DNA from: Panax quinquefolius
Lineage: Eukaryota > Streptophyta > Magnoliopsida > Apiales > Araliaceae
Length of the DNA stretch: 64,000 nt
Direction of reading: 5' to 3'
Assembly (NCBI GenBank): GCA_020205615.1
Contig: CM035170.1
Span: 121,894,642-121,958,641, forward strand
The notes below the pieces were generated by a model. It ran no database searches and was not told the origin of the DNA. It saw nothing but the letters and a program-made list of their open reading frames with translations. This document shows positions 1 to 10,800 of the stretch, one piece after another (the stretch's first letter is position 1; every line of letters begins with the position of its first letter). A program made the position numbers and the translations under genes.

Positions 1-1012
1 CGCGATTTTACAGTGCTATAATCAAATTTCAACCGATAAATGGGGTCCAATTTACATGTTTAACATGTTTTAAACATTTATTACAACAAAAATACTCTTC
101 CTCCTCAGATATACTCATATATCCCACATTCGTTGTAAAATATTACCATTATTATATTATTAAAATATAATAATATATTTAAATGAATTATTTTATCGTA
201 AAAAAGATAAAATTTTAATTTTCAACAATTGTCACATTAAAAATTTTCTTCATCTATATCCACATAAAATCAATATTTTTTCTCATCATATGAATCAATA
301 ATTAATTATTCACAAATAATATTACGTAATCACAATATCGATAACCGTGCAATTCCTGTGAAAGAGGAACTTTCCAATAAAGAATTTCTCCTTACTCTGC
401 CAAGCAATTGTAAAGTGTCAACCTCTCCTGTATGTAACTTTCTAGATATCGCCAATAATGTTATCTAATAATATTATTCAGATAATATGAATTATCGCTT
501 CGATAATGAAAATACTTTGTGTAATGTGATTATTATCAAACAACAAATATAAAATATCAACGCAAAGAATTATTAAATCAATAAAATATCGAATAAAGAA
601 TTATCAGAACCATTATCGAGTAGTCGCCTTCTTACATAAGAATCAATAATTGGTGTAATACCGCAAGGTACTTCGCTTTTTAACCACCGAAAGATTTTAA
701 CAAGATAATTGTGAATAACTACGTCCGTTATTTTTAAACAACTAATATTTATTGCTTTCTTCATTCAATCGCTTTCACATATGGGCCCATAAAAGATCAA
801 GGCCGTCGCATTTAATATTCCCCGACAAGAAGAATATTCCACCACCAAACGAATATTCCCCGACAACAATGAATATTTTATAACCACTTCTTATTTTGAA
901 ATATTTGCGTATTTTACCCCTAACTATCCACATTAATCAAATCAACCCTTACTATTTCAAAATAATAAATAGAAAATTAAATTTCATTAATAATAAGTTG
1001 TGGTCTACAACA
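1..1012 (-). mobile_element. LTR remnant, minus orientation (B/C-type LTR)
   Basis: The stretch around 780-1000 (repeated 'aatattcc(cc)gacaa' and 'cgaatatt' motifs, then 'ataaccactt') resembles 60.73-60.85 kb, which is the start-end of the minus-strand LTR of element C. Its right edge near 1003-1012 ('aagttgtggtctacaa') resembles the 'aagttggggtcttac' terminus at 60.90-60.92 kb. The element enters from outside the window. No coding potential was seen; the short frame at 573-764 is inside this noncoding LTR sequence. Confidence 0.6.
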
Positions 1013-2366
1013 TTCTTCTAATATTTCGCCTTTATTATTATTCTCGCTGAAATATCCCGTCTACATGCGTTTCTTACCTGGACTTCTGTTCCGCCTTTAT
1101 TATTATTTTGTTGGAATATCCGTTTTCATGCTTTTACGCCTGGATTCTGCCCGCCTTTATTATTCTCATTTAATATCTTTCTGTCTGCTAATTTCATGAA
1201 TTCGATTCCAGATTCTTTTATTATTCAATTGGAATAATATCCTACGCCAAGATCTGCATACACGCGATTTCTTTGTTATTCCATTCGTTATTATACTCAA
1301 TGGTTAGTTAAAGTTTTGACTTATATACTTTATGAAATTAGTGGAATATCTCGATATTCAAGGCTTCATCCAATATCTTTTCATGAAAAATATTTTTCCG
1401 AAAGATTCTCGAATTTCGCTTCTTTCAAAAGCGAAGATTACGTTGACAATTTGGACGTTATTAGTTCCTCGAATAAATTAATTTCGAACTTGTTTTATCA
1501 ATTCTTATATCATCACATCATCCTCACGCTTTATATTTTTTGTTAAAAGTCATACGCTACCAGAAATAGATGCGTTAGATGGACTTTGGTATGATTACGA
1601 CTGCGATTATTCGATTATCATCGATGGTAATAATTACAAATGATGTGGTAAAAGTCTTCATCGTTGGAGAAGACATCGTTGATGACGCTTATTTGCACGA
1701 TCGTGACCATTAATGAATACTATAAATATTTTTACCAGAAATACATTTTTAATTATTACGCGATATCTTAAAGAATATCCCTACCGTAGAAAGAGGGTGA
1801 TTCGATGATGTGAATTATTTATTGTTCGAGCCTCAATGATAAAAGTTTCGTGAAAAACCTTTTAAATCATAGAAGATGGTAGATTTTATTCTCTACTTGA
1901 CTCTTCTAATGGATTGTTTGTTTTCTGCAGCAGCTAAAACTTGATATACATTATATTTTATCGCTTTAACGTTCACAAAGACTAATGATAATTTATTCGT
2001 ATTATCTTGGTCATAATATTTCTTCTTTGAAATTTGATTAAATTTCATTTTTCTTTCAATTCGCTTCTTCTTGAAATGAGAATATAAATTTTTGGGGCGA
2101 AATGAATCTTGAGCGGAGTGATGGTCCGGAGGATAAGATTAAGAATCCTCACTATTATGCTAAATAATGTGATAATAATTGTAATGAGGATTTCCTTTTG
2201 AGTTTGTATACTTCTCTAAGAGACAATATTCAGATTCAAACTCACATTTATGTTTCATCGTGATTGCATACTGCGTACAGATTAAGAAATCAGATTCAAT
2301 TATGTATCTACGATATCTGGCCGACCCAAGATGGGTGATGTATACCTAATTTTGGGCCACATATCG
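1013..2366 (+). mobile_element. LTR 3' portion, plus orientation (B/C-type LTR)
   Basis: The sequence contains the degenerate 'cctttattatta...ggaatatcc' repeats typical of the B LTRs, then a block at about 2095-2260 that matches the end of the B LTRs ('gatggtccggaggataagatt', 'taatgaggatt', 'ttgagtttgtat'). It finishes with 'gacccaagatgggtgatgta' and 'tacctaattttgggcca', the diagnostic LTR terminus also seen near 42.58, 48.63 and 54.76 kb. The first half of the LTR is missing, so this is a 5'-truncated copy sitting head-to-head with the inverted remnant before it. Confidence 0.7.
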
Positions 2367-2408
2367 AGTGGCCGGAAATTCAAAATCATTTGTATTTTAT
2401 TAGATAGA

Positions 2409-2628
2409 TATATATATCCCCAATCTTAAATTCACTATTTATTTAACATACCTTGATACCTTCTTTAATGACGGATTAGACGATTTATTCTATTAAATCA
2501 CCGATCCGTCGCTATATATGTAATCGTCGTTTTAGTTTTTAATGACGCATCAAATCGTCGTCTCATTCAAATCACTAAAAGGGTATCTGAAAGTATGTTA
2601 AATAAGCGATAAACTTAAGATCCTGACA

Positions 2629-2675
<47 letters not shown>
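2409..2675. mobile_element. Foldback MITE 1, (AT)n-bracketed
   Basis: The left arm from about 2424 (cttaaattcactatttattt, then aacatac) is the imperfect reverse complement of the right arm at about 2594-2621 (gtatgttaaataagcgataa, then acttaag). The interior 'tttaatgacg'/'cgtcatt' motifs continue the hairpin. A short TA run lies on the left and a 45-bp (AT)n run (2631-2675) on the right. No reading frame is present. It shares the terminal 'tcttaa(g)' block and the (AT)n brackets with foldback 3. Confidence 0.65.
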
Positions 2676-2679
<4 letters not shown>

Positions 2680-3041
2680 CCTGGATCGATCGCGTAAAAA
2701 CTCCATTACGATACTAAAATGCGACTATTTTTTTTTTTTTTTTTTTTTTTAAAATAATTAGAAAAAAGTTTAATATTTTGTAGAATTGAATTTTTTCATA
2801 ATACAAGATTTTAATATGATTTGGATACATATAACAAAATAAGTTTATGCATATTCAATGCAGATCGTATATACATTTTTTGCATATATGTATCCAAATC
2901 ACGCCCAAAAACATCAGACATGGAAAAATTTCGATTCATAAAATATTAAACTTTTTTAAATTATTTTAAAAAAAGTCCAACAAAATAAAATAAAAAAATC
3001 CCAGATTTTAAGAAAAATACGGATCCCTTACTTGATCCTTA

Positions 3042-3044
<3 letters not shown>
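2676..3044. mobile_element. Foldback MITE 2 between two (AT)n tracts
   Basis: The arms at about 2751-2840 and 2890-2968 are inverted copies of each other: 'aaaaaagtttaatatttt' pairs with 'aaatattaaacttttttaaa', and 'gatttggatacatat' pairs with 'atatgtatccaaatc'. A 20-base T run lies at about 2729-2750. Each outer edge touches an (AT)n tract. It is noncoding. The central 'ggatacat...atgtatcc' motif also occurs in the middle of the foldback at 4256-4578. Confidence 0.65.

Positions 3045-3108
<64 letters not shown>
3043..3108. repeat. (AT)n microsatellite, 66 bp
   Basis: This is an uninterrupted TA dinucleotide run between foldback MITE 2 and foldback MITE 3. Confidence 0.95.
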
Positions 3109-3111
<3 letters not shown>

Positions 3112-3344
3112 CCGGATCTTAAGTTCATTTTTATTCATCATTTCATTTAAACTCACCCCATTTAGCGATGATATCCGCTGACGATTTGCGATCATCTATA
3201 CAACCGCTGCCTATACTTTTAATGACGATATATATTGTCATTCGTTAAAAGTATAGACGACTTCATTGTATGATCGAATCGTCACGGCTCATCGTTAAAG
3301 GGAAATAACTTCATGAATTAATAAAGCCGATTTAATTTAAAATC

Positions 3345-3376
<32 letters not shown>
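3109..3376. mobile_element. Foldback MITE 3, (AT)n-bracketed
   Basis: This is a nearly full-length hairpin. The left half (from 'tgtccggatcttaag' through 'ctatacttttaatgac') is the imperfect reverse complement of the right half ('gtcattcgttaaaagtatag' through 'aaaatcctgata'). It is flanked by (AT)n at 3043-3108 and (TA)n at 3349-3376. The end motif 'ggatcttaag' is shared with foldback 1, so the two belong to one family. No coding sequence was seen. Confidence 0.7.
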
Positions 3377-3379
<3 letters not shown>

Positions 3380-3757
3380 TTTTTAACATATGCGGGCTCC
3401 AAACGATTGGAACAGAAGCGTGGTTGCCCAAGTGAAATTTCTCATTTAATTTCCTAGTTATACAGCACGGATGAAGACATTAATGCTTACCCAAACTCTA
3501 AGAAAGTCTTGAACCAGAAAGCGTCGTTTGTGATTATCTATAAGAATTGATCATTATTTTTTTTAAATTATTCCTTATTATTCTATTTAATTTTTTGATC
3601 TATATTTATGAGATAATATAGTTAATATTTTTCAATCATTTCTTTAATTATTGTGTACATGTCGAAAACGACATATATTAAGGAACGGAGGGAGTATTTA
3701 CTAATGAAGGTTTGTGTCTGTCAAAAAAAAATGTTAGATAACATGATATACATACTA

Positions 3758-4046
3758 TTCCCTCCATTCCAAAATAAGTGACGTTTTGAAAGAAAAATTT
3801 TGTTCTAAATTATCTGTCGTTTTCAACTTTCAAGAAAAATAAATTATTTACTTTCCTATATCACCCTTACCTTCTCTCATTGTCCCAAAAAATTCTCACA
3901 CTTAGTATTAATAGTTTTCAACTTCCCATAAAGGGATAGTGATAAAATTTCACACAAATTTTAATTATTAAATGATAGTATTAAATGACTTTTTTAATCC
4001 ATATGTACAAAAATCTTAAACGACACTTATTTTAGAATGGAGGAAG
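3758..4046. mobile_element. Stowaway-like MITE (Tc1/mariner type)
   Basis: Terminal inverted repeats are visible: 'ttccctccattccaaaataa' at the left and 'cttattttagaatggaggaa' at the right. The element is flanked by TA dinucleotides at 3756-3757 and 4047-4048, the target duplication expected for Stowaway. It is 289 bp, AT-rich and noncoding, inside the usual family size. A lone 'ggaacggagggagta' at 3682-3696 is the end of another, truncated copy. Confidence 0.8.
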
Positions 4047-4255
4047 TACTTCTTTGGGGGACAGACGATTTTATTATTTTTTTGAACTTTTTTAATTTCA
4101 TTGTGCAATTCTAATAAACATCTCACAACTAGTATTACGAGCATGCATGTTTTATTGTACGAACTATACAACAATTTGACAGTTGATAAAAGTTCATATT
4201 GTGGTTAGCTGTTATGAAGAATTTTATCGGCTTCAATGCTTTTGGATACAATAAG

Positions 4256-4578
4256 TCTACGCCGACCGTTTTTTCCGACCGGGTTAGTGACCGGTCGGAA
4301 ATTTTATTTTATTTTTAATTTTTGACTACTAAATAATTAATGTGATTTATTAAAACTGAAATTTTTATAAAATGCAGTGATTTAAGTGTCATTTGAATAC
4401 ATGTAAAAAATAGGGTTGTACAGTCTGTGCAATCCTGTTTTTTACATGTATCCAAATGATACCCAAATTACTGTATTTTGTAAAAATTTAAGTTCCAATA
4501 AATCACATTAATTATCTAGTAGTCAAAAGCAAAAAAATAAAAAAAAATCCGACCGGTCACTAATCCGGTCGGCGTAGA
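4256..4578. mobile_element. 0.32-kb foldback MITE with CTACGCCGACCG termini
   Basis: The left end 'tctacgccgaccg' and the following 'gttagtgaccggtcgga' are mirrored at the right end by 'tccgaccggtcactaa' and 'cggtcggcgtaga'. The inverted repeat continues inward through 'gactactaaataatt' versus 'aattatctagtagtc' and the central 'gaatacatgtaaaaa' versus 'tttttacatgtatcc'. It is noncoding. I could not define a convincing target duplication, so the superfamily is open. Confidence 0.8.
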
Positions 4579-4855
4579 AGGACTCGGGGATAAGTAAAAT
4601 TATCTGATCTGGAGCAATCTGGGCAGCACATATGTGATGTAATCAATTTAAAGCTTATCAAAATATGCCTGGAGACTGGAATGAGTACATGCTGCAAAGT
4701 ACAAACTAGTTATCGCATGCTTGCACGGCCCTAACTGAGTATATAAACCAATGTCCAGAAGAATTATGATACCAATAAAACCGCTACTCAATATTTAGAA
4801 ACCAACATGTGACACATGGCTCTGGATTGTGTTGATTTTACTTGCATGCGCAATG

Positions 4856-7800
4856 TTAGAATTGTCTTTTGAGAGTTTCTGTTTGAGCATTCTTATCACC
4901 CCAAACCAGCTTACTTTGCCCTCCGCTTCCACTTGTTGCAAAAGCTAGTCTCTGCAGTCGATCAATAATGTCCAATTCAACTAAATAATAATAATAATAA
5001 TGATACAATTCATCATTTACCAAAGAGTAGTTTACTAAACACACACCTGTCTTGCTCTCTTATCAATTGGAGTCACTGCCGGAATAAAGGAAGGTAAAGT
5101 CTTCTCATTCTTGGATGAACACGATGGTTGTAAAGAATGCTTTTGCCTCTTTTGTTTCATTATTTTGTTTGGGGTGCTTCCTCTTTGGTATTTGTAGAAG
5201 TCAAGGATTGATGGACTTTTCCTCTTAGTAGCCTTTGATATATTTCCCGAGTACCCAAAGCAAGGGACAGATAAGTCTTGTGGAAGAGATTGCTGACGCA
5301 GTCTGCTCTTTTCCCTAATTCTGTTGAGAAATTCTATGGTCCAGGGTGATCCCTGGTGCGGTTCAGAAAAACGAATAGCATTTGTGAGTCGTGTACCACC
5401 ATAATGTGGTACATCCTTCTCTAGGAAGGAATGGGAATTTCTTACTGCTTTCGGCAATGTATCCTTTTGCTCTAAGAGCATGTTTAACCCTTTGTCTGAA
5501 TGCTGAAAGATTTGTTCCCCTGAATTTTGTCTATTCAAGGCATCGGAGTCACAGCTGATCTCAGCCGCTGTCGGAAAGGTGGGTAAACTGTTATTGCCAA
5601 ATGACAGTTTTCTTGCAGTTCTAGAATATCTCACAGCAGGATCTCTTTCCATCTCCGCCAACAAATGCGAGAAATCTAGGGAATTTGCAATAGAAGAGTG
5701 CTCAACTGATGGGCAGCTATCATCAATGTCGGTAACCTCCCCAATAAAATCCTTCCGCAGATTTCCAGAGCAATTGTTATTCGATCCATCAAATTTGATC
5801 ATCGTAGCAGTATCCAGTCTCCGATTTTGGGAAAACAAGGCATCATTCCTAAGCACAGGTTGATTTTCTTTCTCCTCAGACATCACATGACCTTTTGACC
5901 TCTGAAAATCACATGGCTTAGACACTCTAGAGGGAGTTGTCTTCATATTTATTTTTGATCCCAGTTTTCGACTGAACAGTTTATCTTCAAATGATACACT
6001 GGAATTCCCGACCTCATAAAAAATATCAGGACCTTCTGATAACCAAGAATTATATGGCTTGGACATTTTGGTAGGAGTCTCCCTCCCTTCTATGAATAAC
6101 TTTAATGGCTCAAAATGAAATACATCATCCATGGGCATGTCACCATTGAGAACACTACCAGTGTATTTCCTTTTCCTCGTCTCAGAGATGCTCTTAGTCA
6201 GACAATTAATTGAGTCAGGAGCAGACGATACTGAGGAGGAGCAGTCTGTCGTTCCAGATTTGCAATCCTCCCGCTCCCCGTATCTGCAAAACGTACTTAA
6301 TAACGCAACACTTTCATCAGGAACATGATACTTTTGAACTGCACAAACTCTATCCTCATGTGATCATTCAAGGAATTTAATGAACACGCCTGCTGATGAC
6401 AGTATTGCATGAGATGAGAGTGGATTAATTGAAGGAAATGTGGTAAGAAAAGATTCTGCTAGAGTTTGTGATTCAGGCATTCTAGGATAAATGCCTCTAG
6501 AAGACTTGGTGGCATGTCTGATGCAGCTCAAAATAATTTCATCAGTCATCTCAAATGAATATGAGCAAAAGAGCTGCAAATCCATCCCCAGGCTGGCTGC
6601 TGCAGCATATAGTTCATCTGATGATTCCATTACCCCAGCAAGGAAGCTGCTCTCTCCTTGAAAGATCTGAAAAATAGCTATAGATTAAAGTTGAAGACAA
6701 CATTGACAAGGAAAGAATTTTCATGAATACAATAGCTCAAACAGAAGGATGGAATTCACTTTACAGAGATATGCCATAACAAATCCCCTGTTAATAAAGT
6801 TTCTCATCTGTTTCAAATCAAGAAATTCGAAGTTGAATGAATGAGAGACTAATAGATACTTTTTAACAGTCCCTAATTTCATATCAATGCAAAGTTACAG
6901 CAGCATATACAAAAACACTATTTTGCCACCATTACACTTGGATTTCCTGTCCCTTGTAATTTTCTAGAAGGACAACAGCTTCCTATAATGGTAAAAGCCA
7001 TTTTATTTCTGGAACAAAATTTTAGTTTGAGGACTAAACTAAATGGCAGACCTTCAAGAAAACAATATGAAAGTGGTCACGTCTCAACTATACAAAAAGT
7101 AAGCTAAGCCTAATCATCCATAAGATAACAATATGGTCAGGAACTCAATTAACCACTATGACCAAATCAAGTACCAACACAAAATGGGACAACTCCTTTG
7201 TGATCAACTAAACAGTCAATAATATGAAACTCCATAGAAAAATCAAATTACTTTGATCTCAAATCAAAGAGTCTGCATGAACTGAGGAACACGTCAAGCA
7301 AGGTTGGGTGTAGTCTAGGCTCACTATATGCTACTAACAACAATGGGAAAAAAACTTCATACAACCTTTCCCTAAGAACAAACTAAAACAACCTAGAATT
7401 TTCATTTTCAAGAAATAATTTTACTTATAAATAAACAAAGGGTTACAAGTACAGAAAGGTAGCTCAGACATGCCTAGGAGTATCAGCCAGCATGGATGTG
7501 GCCCATATGGGCCAACTATATTACAATTCACCTCTTACACCTAAGCTGCATGAACAACCCATTTGGACTTTTTTATCCAACTTTTGAATCTCTGCGCGCT
7601 CGTGAGATGCCACAATATGCTTCCCAAAACATGCACATCTCCTCTCTATACTTATCTCCCATGGGATGTTCCCATACCAGTCACCTATCAATCTCTAACT
7701 CAATCCAGCTTAAAACAGGGAAAGTAACACTTTCTATTTCAAGATTCTGCTTTGTTGTAGATATGAAGAAGCACTCTACCCAATCTTCAGTTCTCTCCAA

Positions 7801-10800
7801 TTTTTGTAAAAAGTAGGTGCAAAAGAAGAATCAATAAGATGAGAGAGGTCTTCATGACATCAGAAAACCTCATTTGGACAAATGGCATTTTATGTCCATG
7901 TGCTTTGCCTATATGGCAAAGTCCCCCCTGTGGTTCATAAAGAAGCACATAAGCACCACGTACGGTAGACCTAAGTGCAACAGCTAGCATTCCGCTAAGT
8001 TTTTAGATGGAAAATATAAAATGACTTAAAGATCCTAACTGTATGGTTATATGCTTAGGGATTTGGGGGTACTTAAGTAATTTGCATTCTCAATCTAAAA
8101 GATTAATGAGTATCAACAGTTGCACTTTGGTCCAAAATACATGGGGTTACGTACCTATTACTCTATTAATGAATTACAGGGTTGGGCCCATTACCATCAA
8201 GGTAAAGCACACGGGATAAAGCACCATTTTCCATTTAATCTTAGTTAAATAAGCAAGACTAGTACCAGAATGCAGCCACTGAAAGTGAAACTAAGTGATG
8301 TCAGAACATTTGCTGCAATATTCTCAACGCATAAAGGTAAGGATGAAGAAGTCTCATTTGGAGCAGTTGCTTTCTTGCCAATGTTTCTGCAATCATACCA
8401 CACTAGGCAAACTGCAGCACTGACAATAACATCTACACGCAGATTTAGATCGCGCTCAACAACTTGTGTTCCTTCTTTCTCCATTGCAAGAATTCTTTGG
8501 TACGTGCTTCTCCTCGAAATTATCATTTCACTATCAACACTTTGCGTGTTCACGATAATGATAGCATCAGGGAAAGTTGACATGCTTGCGCTAATCTGAG
8601 TTGAATCCATATCCAAGGGCATACATGGAACTGGCAGATGGATAGTGCAAGGTTTAACAATATCTGCAGCTTCCAGAGATCCCGAGCTGTACTCATCAAC
8701 AGGCATGAAGTTTAGCAGTTCTTCCAACTTCTGGTAGCTCTCACTCTGGACTGGAACAGAATTAGGATCTCTCTCCTAATATATGACAAATGCCAGCTTA
8801 GTGATATTAACTTCTTAAGCACCACCTCAATAATTAAGTGAAAAGTGATTATGAAAATTAAATCAACTTAACAAGCAACAATGGATAAATTATGTTATCC
8901 ATCCTACAAAGAGTTGAAACAACTAGTTCAATTCATTTCTATAAAACTGAAATAAGTGTAGAAAAGTGATGACATTATTGAGGTGCTGATCCATGTAAAT
9001 ATTCTGAATGAGTTTACTAACTACTCTAGTCATTATTCTGAAGCACAATTACAGAGAACATAAAGGTTTTGGTAGTTGCCTTTCCTATACAAAGAAATAT
9101 CTTCAAGTTTCCCCATGTTTGTCTTCAGAAGAGATAATCTAACCAAAAACAACTTGTTCTTTATAGAATATCTCTTCCACCATTATATGACATCCTTGGA
9201 GGAATTTTTCTTGTTCTTTCCCACCTCAAATTTGTTAAGATAACAAATACTTTCAATTTTATGGAAAATTTTCTCATATTAGTAGTTGTTGCCTTTTAAA
9301 TCTGTACCTTTCAAGCCAATTTTGAGCGGTGATTGTTATGTCTTTTGACAATGCAACAAATTCACCAAACTAAAGGCCACTTTGGAGTTTGGATACTAGA
9401 TATGAAGAGTTAGAGGATTATAGGAAATTAGGAAGAAGAGTATAATAGTGTCGGAAGTCAGAACAATCTAAGTAAAGGTGGGTTGAGCCTGACCATTCTT
9501 AACAACAAATATATTACAGTATACTCGCTAAATACAAAAGTTAGGCTGTTCCATCATCCATCAAGTAAAACATAAGCCACTGCAGAAAGAATGTGCCACT
9601 TATCTAAAGTGTAATACATATTCAACAAAACTGGGGTGACCTGATCACTATATTTCAAACTCATATTTTCCCTTGTACCAAAATATTATTGAAGTAACAC
9701 AATCAACATGAGGAATATATGTTTGTTCTACATTGTCATACCTATTCACCCTAACTGAGGTGACCTGATCACTATATTTCAAACTCATTTTTTTCCTTGT
9801 ACCAAAATAATATTGAAGTAATGCAATCAACATGAGGAATATGTGTTTGTGGATAATAAGTTTAGGTGTTTAATGTGCCTCCATGGAATAGGAAATGCTC
9901 TTTCTAAAAAGACTTAATAATTTTCCTTTGTTCATGAGAAATAACCAACCTCAACTTTGTAATGTAGTAGGAAGAAAATGGAAACAAAAATATCAAACCC
10001 CAACAAAGCTCTTGAAATATAATATTTATGTCATAAATGAAGCAAACTAATACATATTTATAACAATGACATGTCATGGTTTTGGCATACACAACATATG
10101 GATTATACTTAAATAAGAAGAATAAAGAAACAGTGGAGTCATGCATGAAGATAGAGACTTGCCATTTCAACTTCGCCATACTTGGGTGTGTCAACACTTT
10201 CACAAAGCGCTTTTAAAACACTCGAGTCCTCCAGGTCAACCTTGAGAAAATGAAGAACAGGGAAACCAACTCCCTTTGGGGAAATAGTACAAAGTCTAGA
10301 TGATCCATATGAACCGCCATATTCCAAAATAATCCCAAAATTTTCAAATGGAAATGATGCAGAAATATACCTACAATGAAGGCAAAAAGTGTTTTTCACT
10401 GCTTAAGGACTCATTAGCAATTAATGGAACATAAACAGTGCGAGTGAAATCAATGAAATGCAGTTAAATAACCATGGCACCAATTAAAATAAAGTACAAT
10501 AGCATGATATAAGTACAGAAACACTTTGAATATCATCTTCTAGCATTAAATGTTGGTGACTAAACGCAAAGTCGCACATTATAGTCCAGCAGGTTCATAG
10601 AGTAGGTTTCACATTTTTGCCTTGTATTTTTTTACCAATTCAAGTGGAGAAATCCACTATAGTAAGCAACAGCTACGGCCTATGAGAACATTCACATAAA
10701 ACCAAAATGAAAATCATTCTGGATGCAGTATACAGTAGTTTAATCTCAAAATGTGTTGACAGGATTAAGTTGGAAAACTACACTAACAATATTTAGAAGA

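Noticed and set aside
5579..5863. Plus-strand frame of 94 codons opposite the SHOC1 C-terminal exon
   Set aside because: It is antisense to a well-supported coding exon and has no independent features.
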